Shown piece by piece: positions 27,529 through 35,983 of a stretch of DNA of 64,000 nt. Position 1 is the first letter of the stretch; every line of letters begins with the position of its first letter. Source of the DNA: Thalassoroseus pseudoceratinae (GTDB taxonomy: Bacteria; Planctomycetota; Planctomycetia; Planctomycetales; Planctomycetaceae); contig NZ_JAALXT010000008.1 in NCBI RefSeq assembly GCF_011634775.1, positions 1 to 64,000 of the forward strand, in the 5' to 3' direction. The notes under the pieces were generated by a model. That model ran no database searches. It saw only the letters and a list, made by a program, of their open reading frames with translations, and was not told the DNA's origin. The position numbers were made by a program, and so were the translations under genes.

Positions 27529-28446
27529 ATGCCCCAGGATTCCGCGTTTCTTGAAGCGATTCTAGCCGATCCAGACGAGGATCTTCCTCGCTTGATTTAC
27601 GCCGATTGGCTGGATGAACAAGGGGATCCTCGGGGCGAATTCATCCGCATTCAATGCGAATTGTTTCAGCGTTCTGACGATGTTCCATTTCTCCAGAACG
27701 AGATTTGGCGATTGCCACAACGGAAACGCGACGACGATCATTGGAATGCCTTGAAGTCTCGTGAACGGGAATTGCTTTCCGCCCATGAGGCCGATTGGAT
27801 CCAACCGCTGAAATCCATTCAGACACGGGATTGGAAGCAATTCTATTTTCTGCGGGGGTTCGTCGAACACGGATGGTTTTCTGTTCGGGATTGGAAGAGT
27901 CACGGTGAAGAAATTTTGGACCAGGCTCCCCTGCTCGACAGTCTCGACTTGCGAGGTTTCGAGTCGCGGATGGGCACCATCGTGGAGTTGGAATCCCTGC
28001 AGAAAATTCGCCGCCTGACTCTCGAAGGGTATTTCCAAGGGTTCTCGACTGATAGCCCGCTCACCATGGGTGCCGATGGGGCCGCGTATTTGGCCGAGAC
28101 GCCGCATCTGCTGAATCTCCGGGAAATTCGACTCCGAGAAAACGACATTCGCGATGCGGGTCTGCGTCACCTTTGCCAATCCCGTCATTTCGGAAGCTTG
28201 GAATTACTCGATCTCCAGCGAAACCAGATCACTGACGAAGGTATTACAGAAATCATTCGCAGCCATGCGTTTCCGAAATTACGGTCGTTGAATTTGCAAT
28301 CCAATGAACTAACGGAAAGCGGGTTTTGGAGCCTCGTGAACTCGCCGCTTCCGGATCGCATGGACTACATCGACCTGCGAAATATCCGCGAATTGCGTCG
28401 CATCCGTGCACAACATCCGGAACTCCCCGATTCAATTTTGATTTGA
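27529..28446 (+). CDS. TIGR02996-type leucine-rich-repeat protein
   Basis: The product has 305 residues. The start ATG 27529 lies 4 bases after the stop of the Mo subunit. The first ~40 residues are the TIGR02996 companion domain of planctomycetes and relatives (FLEAILADPDEDLPRLIYAD, then GDPRGEFIRIQCEL). The rest forms ribonuclease-inhibitor-like leucine-rich repeats: LLNLREIRLRENDIRDAGLR, LELLDLQRNQITDEGITEI, LRSLNLQSNELTESGFWSLV. No signal peptide or membrane segment is visible. Such repeats bind proteins, but the partner is unknown. The tight spacing suggests co-transcription with the hydroxylase; a functional link is not shown. Confidence 0.88.
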   Translation: MPQDSAFLEAILADPDEDLPRLIYADWLDEQGDPRGEFIRIQCELFQRSDDVPFLQNEIWRLPQRKRDDDHWNALKSRERELLSAHEADWIQPLKSIQTRDWKQFYFLRGFVEHGWFSVRDWKSHGEEILDQAPLLDSLDLRGFESRMGTIVELESLQKIRRLTLEGYFQGFSTDSPLTMGADGAAYLAETPHLLNLREIRLRENDIRDAGLRHLCQSRHFGSLELLDLQRNQITDEGITEIIRSHAFPKLRSLNLQSNELTESGFWSLVNSPLPDRMDYIDLRNIRELRRIRAQHPELPDSILI

Positions 28447-28564
28447 TCGCCGTCCTGCAAGGTCGGAATTGCTATCGGCTTGAACGTTGATTTCAAGTAG
28501 ATTCCGCCGAATTGTCGGCCGCGATACGATTGTATCGGCAGCCCCGAATGGCGGAAGAAACTTG

Positions 28565-29380
28565 ATGGATCAACTTCACCACCTATTTCCAACAAACTAT
28601 TTACTCACGCTCGTCATCCACAATGTGGTTTTGGCGGCGTGGTGTTGGTTGTTGGGGTTGGCCGTTCTTGAGTTCGGTGTGAAAGTCAATTACACCCGGA
28701 AACTCAATCACTTCGTGCTGTTCATGCTGCCGATTGCGTTGGCCCCGCTACTGCCTTACGAACCGAATGTGTGGACGATCTCCGCCAGTGCAGTGGTTTT
28801 TCTAGCGACCACGGCCATTTTCTCCCGTCCGATTCGGGAACGCTTTTCGATCGTTCGCACGGCATTTGCGAGCGTTGATCGTCCTGAAGACCGGCCATAC
28901 ACCCTCTGCTGGATTATCACGCAGGCACTCGCTGCATATGCGACGTTGGTGGGCGTTTTCTTCGTGCTACGGGCGTGGGGTGATCCGAGACTGATCACCA
29001 TTCCCCTGCTCATCACCGCCATCGGTGACGGACTCGCGGAACCGGTCGGCGTACGGTTCGGGCGGCATCGCTACCGTGTCATGTCCTGGGTGAGCGGCCG
29101 CGAATATGTTCGCTCGTGGGAAGGCAGTGCTTGCGTCTTGGTGTCGAGTGTAGTCATTCTTTTGTGCATGTCGTCGCTACTGACCACCACGCAACTCATT
29201 TGCCTTCTTCTATTTCTGCCCCCTTTGATGACGCTGATCGAAGCCGTCGCACCGCACTCCTGGGATGCTCCGTTTCTGTATGTTGTCGGTGGCGGGACCA
29301 TTGCCATCGTGTTGCTCGTCTTCCCGACACCGGGAATGGCAACGGCGTCGCTATCTCACGCGGAGGCATTGATGAATTGA
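28565..29380 (+). CDS. dolichol/phytol kinase- or CDP-diacylglycerol synthase-like membrane protein
   Basis: The product has 271 residues from ATG 28565, preceded by GGAAGA about 6 bases upstream; an earlier in-frame start at 28487 gives a polar extension without support. About seven hydrophobic segments are present. The signature ITAIGDGLAEPVGVRFGRHR followed by SWEGSACVLVSS resembles the CTP-dependent lipid kinase/cytidylyltransferase superfamily (SEC59/VTE5/CdsA), where the GDG-E-G-G loop binds nucleotide. It probably phosphorylates an isoprenoid alcohol at the membrane. Substrate is unknown. It lies 118 bases after the LRR gene in the same direction. Confidence 0.75.
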   Translation: MDQLHHLFPTNYLLTLVIHNVVLAAWCWLLGLAVLEFGVKVNYTRKLNHFVLFMLPIALAPLLPYEPNVWTISASAVVFLATTAIFSRPIRERFSIVRTAFASVDRPEDRPYTLCWIITQALAAYATLVGVFFVLRAWGDPRLITIPLLITAIGDGLAEPVGVRFGRHRYRVMSWVSGREYVRSWEGSACVLVSSVVILLCMSSLLTTTQLICLLLFLPPLMTLIEAVAPHSWDAPFLYVVGGGTIAIVLLVFPTPGMATASLSHAEALMN

Positions 29381-29441
29381 TGTCGGTGGCATCAGGGTCG
29401 ATAATTGCGAGAGCAACTCCAATAATCGAAGGCCGAGCCCT

Positions 29442-29705
29442 ATGCCCCGCATTTTCATTCCGCCAATGCTGCGATCGCTGACCGAGAACCGTGATCGTTT
29501 CGAGACGAACGCCGTCACCGTTCGGGAAGCAATTGCCGATCTCGAAAGCCAGTTCCCTGGCATTGAAAGCCGGTTGTGCGTCGATGACAACTTACGACCG
29601 GACATCGCCGTGGCAATCGACGGTCGAGTCAGCCCACGCGGGCTCCGACAAAAACTCACCACCGATTGCGAAGTCCATTTTCTCCCAGCAATCGGCGGCG
29701 GATGA
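29442..29705 (+). CDS. MoaD/ThiS-family beta-grasp protein
   Basis: The product has 87 residues and ends in Gly-Gly-Gly (FLPAIGGG), the C-terminal tail that is thiocarboxylated or conjugated in MoaD, ThiS and related ubiquitin-like sulfur carriers. The pattern RIFIPPMLRSLTENRD, VTVREAIADLESQFPG, DIAVAIDGRV and EVHFLPAIGGG follows the beta-grasp order. It could deliver sulfur for molybdopterin (fitting the hydroxylase 2 kb upstream) or for another sulfur pathway. No MoeB/MoaE partner is next to it. Confidence 0.8.
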   Translation: MPRIFIPPMLRSLTENRDRFETNAVTVREAIADLESQFPGIESRLCVDDNLRPDIAVAIDGRVSPRGLRQKLTTDCEVHFLPAIGGG

Positions 29706-29815
29706 AAGAGACGTGAGAAGTCCCTGCTTGCGAAAATTGATCTGTTCCCTAGAGATCCTTTTCTCGCTGAATTGCGTTGTTCACTTCACACAAGAGCTCA
29801 CTTCTGGGAATCGCC

Positions 29816-30922
29816 ATGCCTGATCATCACTACGCATTTCATGTCTCGCTCAGTACAGACGATCAAACAACTGAAAGCCAATCACGCGAAGTCGATGAAA
29901 TCAATGGCGAACTCAAGGTGGGGGAGTTGATTGACCGCCTGTTGAATGAATTCGGAATCGAGGGTCGATATTTCCAATGGCAACTAATGTTCGAGGGAAC
30001 ATTTATGCCGTTCAACAACCGACTCAACGAATGGTTCATGTCTCGGTCTGATCGCATTCCTTTGGTACTCTGCCCGAAGAATGACTTTTACGACCCGTTT
30101 AAAAGCGATTCTCAGTGGCCCGTTCAGTCAGGCAACACCAACCAAGAGATTGCTACTCACTGGATAGATCCGAGAAACTATGACGATAGCCATGAATCAG
30201 CCTTTTCGGATGATTGCCCATCAGTGTCAGACTTTAGCTTCGCTCCCGAAACTCAACGGGGTGAAAATTCAGTCCCCGCACCAGCGCAGCAATCTCGCAA
30301 TGCGACGATCCGCTACTACTCTCGAATGAACCCACAGCGGGTGTACCCTTTCCTAGTCACCATTACCAAACAGATGGTAATCGAGGCAGTTCGCAAAGAT
30401 GTAGGGCAAGACACAAAGGCATTTCGGCTTGCCCTAACTTTCCCTGTTGAAATTGAGCCGATTCTTCCTGGCTGCGACTGCTATCCCGCACGGATCGTCA
30501 CGCGTCTCGATGACAACGACTTCCTCGCCAGGTTTCGGATTGTCCCTCGTGTTCTGGGAAAAGTGGATGGCGCTTCCGTCGTGATTCGGCAAAATCATGC
30601 TGTGCTGACCGAGATTGAATTGAAAGCCCGAGTCGTTCAGAAGATCTGGTTGATCGTCGCCGGAATTTTTACATTCGTGCTACCAGCATTCTCGACACTC
30701 GCAACACATTTTGGGCTCGATTTCGAATCCCAAAGCGAGCAGGGTTTTAGTTTCTACCTGACAGTTGCAAATCTACTACTAGATCAATTAACCCCTCTAA
30801 ATTTGACCATCGGACTCGCATTGATCACAGCCGCAATTTGGTGGCGCACACGCCCCCAATCTCACGAAGTATTTTGGACTATCAGACAGGCTGAACCCGT
30901 AGCCTCCGCTGCAAACTCTTAG
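29816..30922 (+). CDS. membrane protein with ubiquitin-like N-terminal domain, unknown function
   Basis: The product has 368 residues from ATG 29816 (GGGAATC upstream); an in-frame start at 29777 adds 13 residues. Residues 1 to ~90 look like a beta-grasp/ubiquitin-like fold: LKVGELIDRLLNEFGIEG then FQWQLMFEGTFMPFNNRLNE. After a polar linker comes a globular part beginning ATIRYYSRMNPQRVYPFLVT, where the RYYSRMNP-R-YP pattern looks like a conserved family mark. Two or three hydrophobic segments near the C-terminus (IWLIVAGIFTFVLPAF; LNLTIGLALITAAIWW) should anchor it in a membrane. I do not recognise a named family. Its stop codon overlaps that of convergent valS by two bases. Confidence 0.6.
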   Translation: MPDHHYAFHVSLSTDDQTTESQSREVDEINGELKVGELIDRLLNEFGIEGRYFQWQLMFEGTFMPFNNRLNEWFMSRSDRIPLVLCPKNDFYDPFKSDSQWPVQSGNTNQEIATHWIDPRNYDDSHESAFSDDCPSVSDFSFAPETQRGENSVPAPAQQSRNATIRYYSRMNPQRVYPFLVTITKQMVIEAVRKDVGQDTKAFRLALTFPVEIEPILPGCDCYPARIVTRLDDNDFLARFRIVPRVLGKVDGASVVIRQNHAVLTEIELKARVVQKIWLIVAGIFTFVLPAFSTLATHFGLDFESQSEQGFSFYLTVANLLLDQLTPLNLTIGLALITAAIWWRTRPQSHEVFWTIRQAEPVASAANS

Positions 30923-33900
30923 TCGTCCCGTAGTGCTTGCAGGATTTCTTCGACACTCTGAAGTTGGCTTTGGTGCCCTGCGAGTGTTTCTCGAATGCCG
31001 GCAACGACGTGTTCGGGAGCGTTGTTGAGGAAGCCCTCGTTGGCGAGTTTCTTCTCACTTCCCGCGATGAACTTGCGAAGTTTCTCGGCTTCTTTCTCTT
31101 GCCGTTTTAGCTCCGCTTGGCGGTCGATCAAACCTTCGAGGGGAATGAAGCCGTCTGCGTCTTCGATGGTGAAGTTCGCCGACGCCGGTGGCCGCGTGAC
31201 TTCCGCCCCGGCCGCGCTGAGAACGGCTTTCGCAAGGTTGTCGAATTGGCTCGCGACACCTTGCAGGTCATCCGCAACATCAGCTTCACAGCGCACGTAG
31301 AGTTCGATCGGTTTGTTCGGTGGGATGCCGTAAACCGCTCGCACGTTCCGCACGGAAACGATGGTGTCTTGCAGCCGTTCAAATCGGCCTTCCAGGGACT
31401 TGTCTTGCCACTCTTTCGGCAATTCCGGCCAAGACGCGATGACGACACTCTCGGCGGCCGGTTCGGGTGTAGGGAGACCTCGTCCGGGCGCGATTTCTTG
31501 GAGTCGTTGCCAAAGTTCCTCGGTGACGAATGGCGTGAACGGTTGCAGCATTCGCAGAAGCGAATCCAGCACACTTACCAAAACACGCTGGGCCACCGGA
31601 CGTCGAGATTCGTCCCGCAACCGTGGTTTGATCATCTCCAGGTACCAATCGCAGAACTCGTTCCACGTAAAATCGCGGAGCGTGCGTGTGGCGACATCGA
31701 ATTGATACCGTCCCAAGTACGTCGTCAGTTCCTCGCTAGTCGTTGACAGTCGGCTGAGAATCCAACGGTCTTCGAGTTGTAAGTCTTCATCGGCAACCGC
31801 CCCGGGCGTGTAGCCTTCCAAGTTGAGCAGTGCAAACCGGCAGGCATTCCACAACTTATTGCAGAATTTCTGGCCGTACTCGAATCGTTCGCTCACAACG
31901 CGAGCCAACGGTTCGTCGGCAATCGGGTCAAGATACGGATGCGAGAACTGACTCTCCTCCTTACAACTCGTACAACGCATGCGTGGCGGTTCGCCGTCTT
32001 GCTTCGGTGGGAAGTCACCGATCAACGTTTCCGGCACCGAGTGGACCGCTTCGGGAGTCTTCAGTTGTTTCTGGTCGATCGTTTCGCCGCAGTGTGGGCA
32101 CTCATACCCGACCGGCAACCGCACGTCTTGCGTTTCGCCGGCAAGCGAGGCAATGGTGAACCGCACCGCGTCGGTCCCATATTTGTTGATCAGGTCGACC
32201 GGATCAACCCCGTTCCCCTTCGACTTGGACATCGTCTGCCCGAAGCCGTCGAGAATTTTCGGATGGATGCACACATCGCCAAATGGAATGTCGCCCATGT
32301 TGTACAACCCCGTCAGCACCATCCGCGCGACCCAAAGCGTGATGATATCGCGACTCGTGACGAGCACATTGCCGGGGTAGAAATAGTCGAGAACTTCGTT
32401 CTTGGCGGATTGCGAATTGTCCGTGGCGGGCTGATCGGTATCCACGAGCGGCGGATTGTGTTTTTCGTCCGGCCAACCGAGCGTAGCATGCGGCCAAAGA
32501 GCAGAACTGAACCACGTGTCGAGAACGTCTTCGTCCTGCGCAAAACCAGCGGCGTCGAGTTCTTTTTCGATGTCCTCATGCCCGCCATCTACACAGACAA
32601 GGAGCACTTTCGTTCCTGGCTCGATGCCGTCCGCAACAACGCTGGCGGTGAACTCGCTCCATTCCGGCTTGATGGCTTTTGCTTCTTCCGCGCCATCGCC
32701 TTCCACACTTTTCGACCACACTGGAATCCGATGGCCCCACCAGAGTTGGCGGCTGATGCACCAGTCACGTTTTTCGCCGAGCCAATCGAGGTACGTTTTC
32801 TGATACCGTCGTGGATGGAATTTCACGCGGCCATCGGTGACGGCATCCATCGCGTTCTGTGCGAGGTCGTCCATCCTCACGAACCATTGGTCCGAAAGAT
32901 AAGGCTCGATCGGCGTTTTTGAGCGGTCGCTGTGTTTGAGCGGAATCACCCGGTCCTCCACTTCTGTGAAGTGCCCCAGTTCTTCCATGGCCTCGATCAC
33001 ACCTTCACGGGCTTCGGGCATGGTTTTGCCGGTAAACCGACCACCATTCTCGTTCAGTGTGCCATCGGGATTGAGGATGTTGATCAAGTCGATTTCGTCG
33101 GGCTGACCGAGCTTCCGCTGATAGCAAGCATAGTCGTTCGGATCGTGAGCCGGTGTGACTTTCACAGCCCCGGTTCCCATTTCGGGATTGGCCAGCAAAG
33201 CGTCGGCGACGATCGGAATCAAGCGATCGCTGAGTGGCAATCGCACTTGTTGGCCGACGAGTTTTTCGTATCGCTTGTCACTTGGATGCACACATACCGC
33301 GGTATCGCCGAGCATGGTTTCCGGGCGGGTCGTGGAAAACGAGATTTTCTCACCGGTTTCGTTGCCGTCTGTATCGACGACCGGATACGTGAATGTCCAG
33401 AAGTGTCCTTGCACGTCTTCATCGAAGACTTCGTCATCGGCGACCGCGGTTTGCAGGTAGGTGTCCCAATTGACGAGACGTTTGCCTCGATAGATGAGAC
33501 CGTCTTTGAAAAACTTGAAGAACGTCCGGCGGACCGCTTGGGAGCACACTTCATCGAGCGTGAACCGCACGCGTCGCCAATCGCAACTGGCCCCGATCGA
33601 TTTCAACTGCCCGATGATGCGACCTTCGTAGGCGTCTTTCCATCGCCAAATGCGATTGACGAGCGCCTCGCGGCCGATGTCGTGTCGCGTGATTCCTTCC
33701 TCTTCGAGCATTCGACGTTCGACCACCGCCTGCGTGGCAATCCCCGCGTGGTCGGTGCCCGGCATCCACAGGGCTTCGTATCCCTGCATGCGTCGCCACC
33801 GGGTGATCAAATCCTGCAACGTCCCGTTGAGCGCGTGCCCCATATGCAACGCTCCGGTCACGTTGGGCAGCGGAATCATGATGGTATGTGGCGGCTTCGC

Positions 33901-34002
33901 GGGGTTGGGTTCCGCGTTGAAATAACCGCGACTTTCCCACACCGGATACCAATGCTCGCGGGCGGCGTGCGGATCGTATTGCTTCGGAATTTCCGTATTC
34001 AT
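30919..34002 (-). CDS. valS: valine--tRNA ligase
   Basis: The product has 1,027 residues. It charges tRNA-Val in the cytoplasm. The class I signatures are HMGHA (residues 53-57, in LPNVTGALHMGHALNG) and MSKSKGNGVDP (about 590). The CP1 editing domain shows STTRPETMLGDTAVCVHP and AHDPNDYACYQRKLG. The anticodon-binding domain and a C-terminal coiled coil (LKRQEKEAEKLRKFIAGSEK) are complete. Unusually, about 80 residues are inserted after KMSKS, where SLAGETQDVRL would normally run on into the helix ending FCNKLWNACRF. The insert holds two CxxC pairs (CPHC near 635 and CTSC near 678), a probable zinc ribbon. It lies 96 bases downstream of cimA on the same strand with no visible terminator between, so it could share the cimA promoter. 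Confidence 0.97.
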   Translation of the reverse strand: MNTEIPKQYDPHAAREHWYPVWESRGYFNAEPNPAKPPHTIMIPLPNVTGALHMGHALNGTLQDLITRWRRMQGYEALWMPGTDHAGIATQAVVERRMLEEEGITRHDIGREALVNRIWRWKDAYEGRIIGQLKSIGASCDWRRVRFTLDEVCSQAVRRTFFKFFKDGLIYRGKRLVNWDTYLQTAVADDEVFDEDVQGHFWTFTYPVVDTDGNETGEKISFSTTRPETMLGDTAVCVHPSDKRYEKLVGQQVRLPLSDRLIPIVADALLANPEMGTGAVKVTPAHDPNDYACYQRKLGQPDEIDLINILNPDGTLNENGGRFTGKTMPEAREGVIEAMEELGHFTEVEDRVIPLKHSDRSKTPIEPYLSDQWFVRMDDLAQNAMDAVTDGRVKFHPRRYQKTYLDWLGEKRDWCISRQLWWGHRIPVWSKSVEGDGAEEAKAIKPEWSEFTASVVADGIEPGTKVLLVCVDGGHEDIEKELDAAGFAQDEDVLDTWFSSALWPHATLGWPDEKHNPPLVDTDQPATDNSQSAKNEVLDYFYPGNVLVTSRDIITLWVARMVLTGLYNMGDIPFGDVCIHPKILDGFGQTMSKSKGNGVDPVDLINKYGTDAVRFTIASLAGETQDVRLPVGYECPHCGETIDQKQLKTPEAVHSVPETLIGDFPPKQDGEPPRMRCTSCKEESQFSHPYLDPIADEPLARVVSERFEYGQKFCNKLWNACRFALLNLEGYTPGAVADEDLQLEDRWILSRLSTTSEELTTYLGRYQFDVATRTLRDFTWNEFCDWYLEMIKPRLRDESRRPVAQRVLVSVLDSLLRMLQPFTPFVTEELWQRLQEIAPGRGLPTPEPAAESVVIASWPELPKEWQDKSLEGRFERLQDTIVSVRNVRAVYGIPPNKPIELYVRCEADVADDLQGVASQFDNLAKAVLSAAGAEVTRPPASANFTIEDADGFIPLEGLIDRQAELKRQEKEAEKLRKFIAGSEKKLANEGFLNNAPEHVVAGIRETLAGHQSQLQSVEEILQALRDD

Positions 34003-34098
34003 GATTGTTCGTTCAAGAACTCGTTAGGATTCAGTAGGTGCTCGGCAAGTGTGGGCCAAAGCGGTTTGCGTCCAGCCGTCCGATCGAGACGCTGAAAT

Positions 34099-35751
34099 TC
34101 AGGGCATCATTTGCTCGGCCAATGACTCGGGTTGTTGGGTGGAATCGGTCGTTCCGTTTTCACCGACTTGGCCTTCATCTTTGAGCAGTTTGTACTCCAC
34201 GCTATCGAACAACGCGAGCCAACTGGCTTCGATCACGTTTTCACTCACGCCGACCGTACTCCAAACTTCGTCAGCGTCGCGACTTTCGATCACGACCCGC
34301 ACGCTCGCCGCGGTCCCACCGGCGGAGTTGATGACCCGCACTTTATAGTCGACCAGCTTCATTTCCGCGAGGTTCGGATAGCTCGGCAGTAGAGCTTTTC
34401 GCAATGCGTTGTCGAGGGCGTTCACGGGGCCATCGCCTTCGGCCACGACGTGTTCGATTCGCTCGTTGACGCTGAGTTTGATCGTGGCTTCGGTCAGAGC
34501 TTCGTCGAGCGGTTGATCGGGCATCGCGGGACGGTGCCCTGTTTCCACATTCACCCGGTAGTGAATGCGTTGGAATTTCGGCTCGTAATTACCGGCCAAC
34601 TTTTTGACGAGCAAATCGAACGAGGCTTCCGCGGCTTCGAATTGATAACCGATGTATTCGAGTTCTTGAACCTTCTCCATGATGCGTTTCATCAAGTCGC
34701 CGTCATGATCGAGTTGATACTTGGTCGTTTTTGCAACGATGTTGGACCGCCCGGAAAGTTCACTGACCAGCACCCGCCGTTCGTTGCCGACAGCTTCGGG
34801 CTCGATGTGCTCGTAGCTCGATGCCAACCGATTCACCGCGTGCACGTGCATGCCGCCTTTGTGAGCGAATGCACTCGCTCCAACGAACGGCTGACCGTTG
34901 CGAAAATTCATGTTCGCCAGTTCGTACACATACCGCGACAACTCGGTGAGGCGTCGTTCGCCGCCATCGTGCAAGACATCGTGCCCCTTCTTGAGAGACA
35001 AATTGGCAGCCACGCTGATGAGGTCGGCGTTCCCGCAGCGTTCGCCGATCCCGTTGATCGTGCCCTGCACTTGAATCGCACCATGATCGACTGCCGCCAG
35101 AGAGTTGGCGATGGCCACATCGGAATCGTTATGACAGTGAATGCCGACGGGAATCGAGAGTTCTTTCCGTGCGATTTCGACGAATTCGGCGATCCGCTCC
35201 GGCAGACTGCCGCCGTTGGTGTCGCAAAGAACGGCGATCTCCGCGCCCGCTTCCTCAGCGGCTTTCAATGTAGAGAGTGCGTAGTCGCGGTTGGCTTCGG
35301 TGCCGTCGAAGAAGTGTTCCGCGTCGTAGACAACTCGTCGCCCTTCCGCCGCGAGAAACCCGACCGAATCGCGAATCATGGCGAGATTCTCTTCCAAATC
35401 GACTCGCAAAATTTCGGTCACGTGTAAGTCCCACGTCTTGCCGACGATGGTCACCACAGGAGCGAGGGAATCCCGGAGGGCTTTCAAACCGACATCATCT
35501 TCCGGACCAATCCCCTTACGGCGGGTCATTCCGAACGCCGCGACCTGGGCATGCTTCAAATCGAGATCACGGACCTGCTGGAAATATTCGGCGTCTTTTT
35601 GATTCGAAAGCGGATAGCCGCCTTCGATGAAATCGAAGCCCAACTCATCCAACTTCAGGGTAATTTGCAGTTTGTCCTGCAACGAGAAGTTCACGCCTTC
35701 GCCCTGGCTGCCATCGCGGAGGGTCGTATCGTAAAGTTGAATGCGAGCCAT
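34099..35751 (-). CDS. cimA: citramalate synthase
   Basis: The product has 550 residues from ATG 35751; an in-frame extension to 35913 would read through the terminator and is rejected. It condenses acetyl-CoA and pyruvate to (R)-citramalate, the first step of the threonine-independent route to isoleucine. The HMGL-like TIM barrel opens with IQLYDTTLRDGSQGEGVNFS, the pattern that separates CimA from LeuA. VLCDTNGG and IPVGIHCHNDSDVAIANSL contain metal and substrate residues, and NGIGERCGNADL is the acetyl-CoA side motif. The C-terminal ~140 residues form the LeuA-type allosteric dimer domain (VRVINSAGGTAASVRVVIES), which suggests end-product feedback. A leader peptide, terminator and promoter lie upstream, so transcription is probably attenuated by Ile/Val supply. 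Confidence 0.95.
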   Translation of the reverse strand: MARIQLYDTTLRDGSQGEGVNFSLQDKLQITLKLDELGFDFIEGGYPLSNQKDAEYFQQVRDLDLKHAQVAAFGMTRRKGIGPEDDVGLKALRDSLAPVVTIVGKTWDLHVTEILRVDLEENLAMIRDSVGFLAAEGRRVVYDAEHFFDGTEANRDYALSTLKAAEEAGAEIAVLCDTNGGSLPERIAEFVEIARKELSIPVGIHCHNDSDVAIANSLAAVDHGAIQVQGTINGIGERCGNADLISVAANLSLKKGHDVLHDGGERRLTELSRYVYELANMNFRNGQPFVGASAFAHKGGMHVHAVNRLASSYEHIEPEAVGNERRVLVSELSGRSNIVAKTTKYQLDHDGDLMKRIMEKVQELEYIGYQFEAAEASFDLLVKKLAGNYEPKFQRIHYRVNVETGHRPAMPDQPLDEALTEATIKLSVNERIEHVVAEGDGPVNALDNALRKALLPSYPNLAEMKLVDYKVRVINSAGGTAASVRVVIESRDADEVWSTVGVSENVIEASWLALFDSVEYKLLKDEGQVGENGTTDSTQQPESLAEQMMP

Positions 35752-35810
35752 GAAACAGGTTGTCCGTTGTTCGTGATGAGTTGGAAGCCGAGCGTCAGCG
35801 GACACTCCAC

Positions 35811-35845
35811 AAAAAAACCCCCGCAGGCCTAGCGACCTGAGGGGG
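35811..35845 (-). terminator. intrinsic terminator in the cimA leader (attenuator hairpin)
   Basis: On the minus strand CCCCCTCAGG (35845-35836) pairs with CCTGCGGGGG (35827-35818) over 9 of 10 positions around an 8-base loop, followed at once by TTTTTTT (35817-35811). It ends 60 bases before the cimA start, not after a gene. A competing pairing is available: GGTCGCTAGG (35837-35828, inner stem plus loop) can form 10 continuous pairs, two of them G-U, with CCTAGCGGCT (35887-35878) inside the leader peptide gene. That is the layout of a classical amino-acid attenuator. Confidence 0.85.
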
Positions 35846-35863
35846 TGAAATCTATTCGAAGAT

Positions 35864-35950
35864 TCACCTACACTTCGAGCCGCTAGGACCGTCGCCAATA
35901 ATGACGACGCCAATAATTTCGGCTTGAATTGTAATGGTGCAATCGAACAT
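35864..35950 (-). CDS. Ile/Val-rich leader peptide of the cimA attenuator
   Basis: This is a 28-codon open frame, ATG 35950 to TGA 35864. The core reads TITIQAEIIGVVIIGDGP: six isoleucines (all ATT) including two Ile-Ile pairs, plus a Val-Val pair. The stop lies 18 bases before the terminator stem. Ribosomes stalling at the Ile/Val codons would leave the 3' part of the frame (35887-35878) free to pair with the terminator and open it. Ribosomes reaching the stop would cover it and allow termination. An in-frame ATG at 35962 would add four residues. A six-codon frame (35970-35950) ends in TAATG at this start, which could couple translation. No strong Shine-Dalgarno is visible. Confidence 0.75.
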   Translation of the reverse strand: MFDCTITIQAEIIGVVIIGDGPSGSKCR

Positions 35951-35983
35951 TAGTGAAACCATTCAGCCATTAATTTGAGTTTG

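Noticed and set aside
35752-35913. N-terminal extension of CimA up to 35913
   Set aside because: It would translate through the terminator hairpin and T-run; the standard CimA start (ARIQLYDTTLRDG) fits ATG 35751.
35950-35970. Six-codon frame ending in TAATG at the leader peptide start
   Set aside because: Too short to call as a gene by itself; kept only as a possible coupling element in the leader entry.
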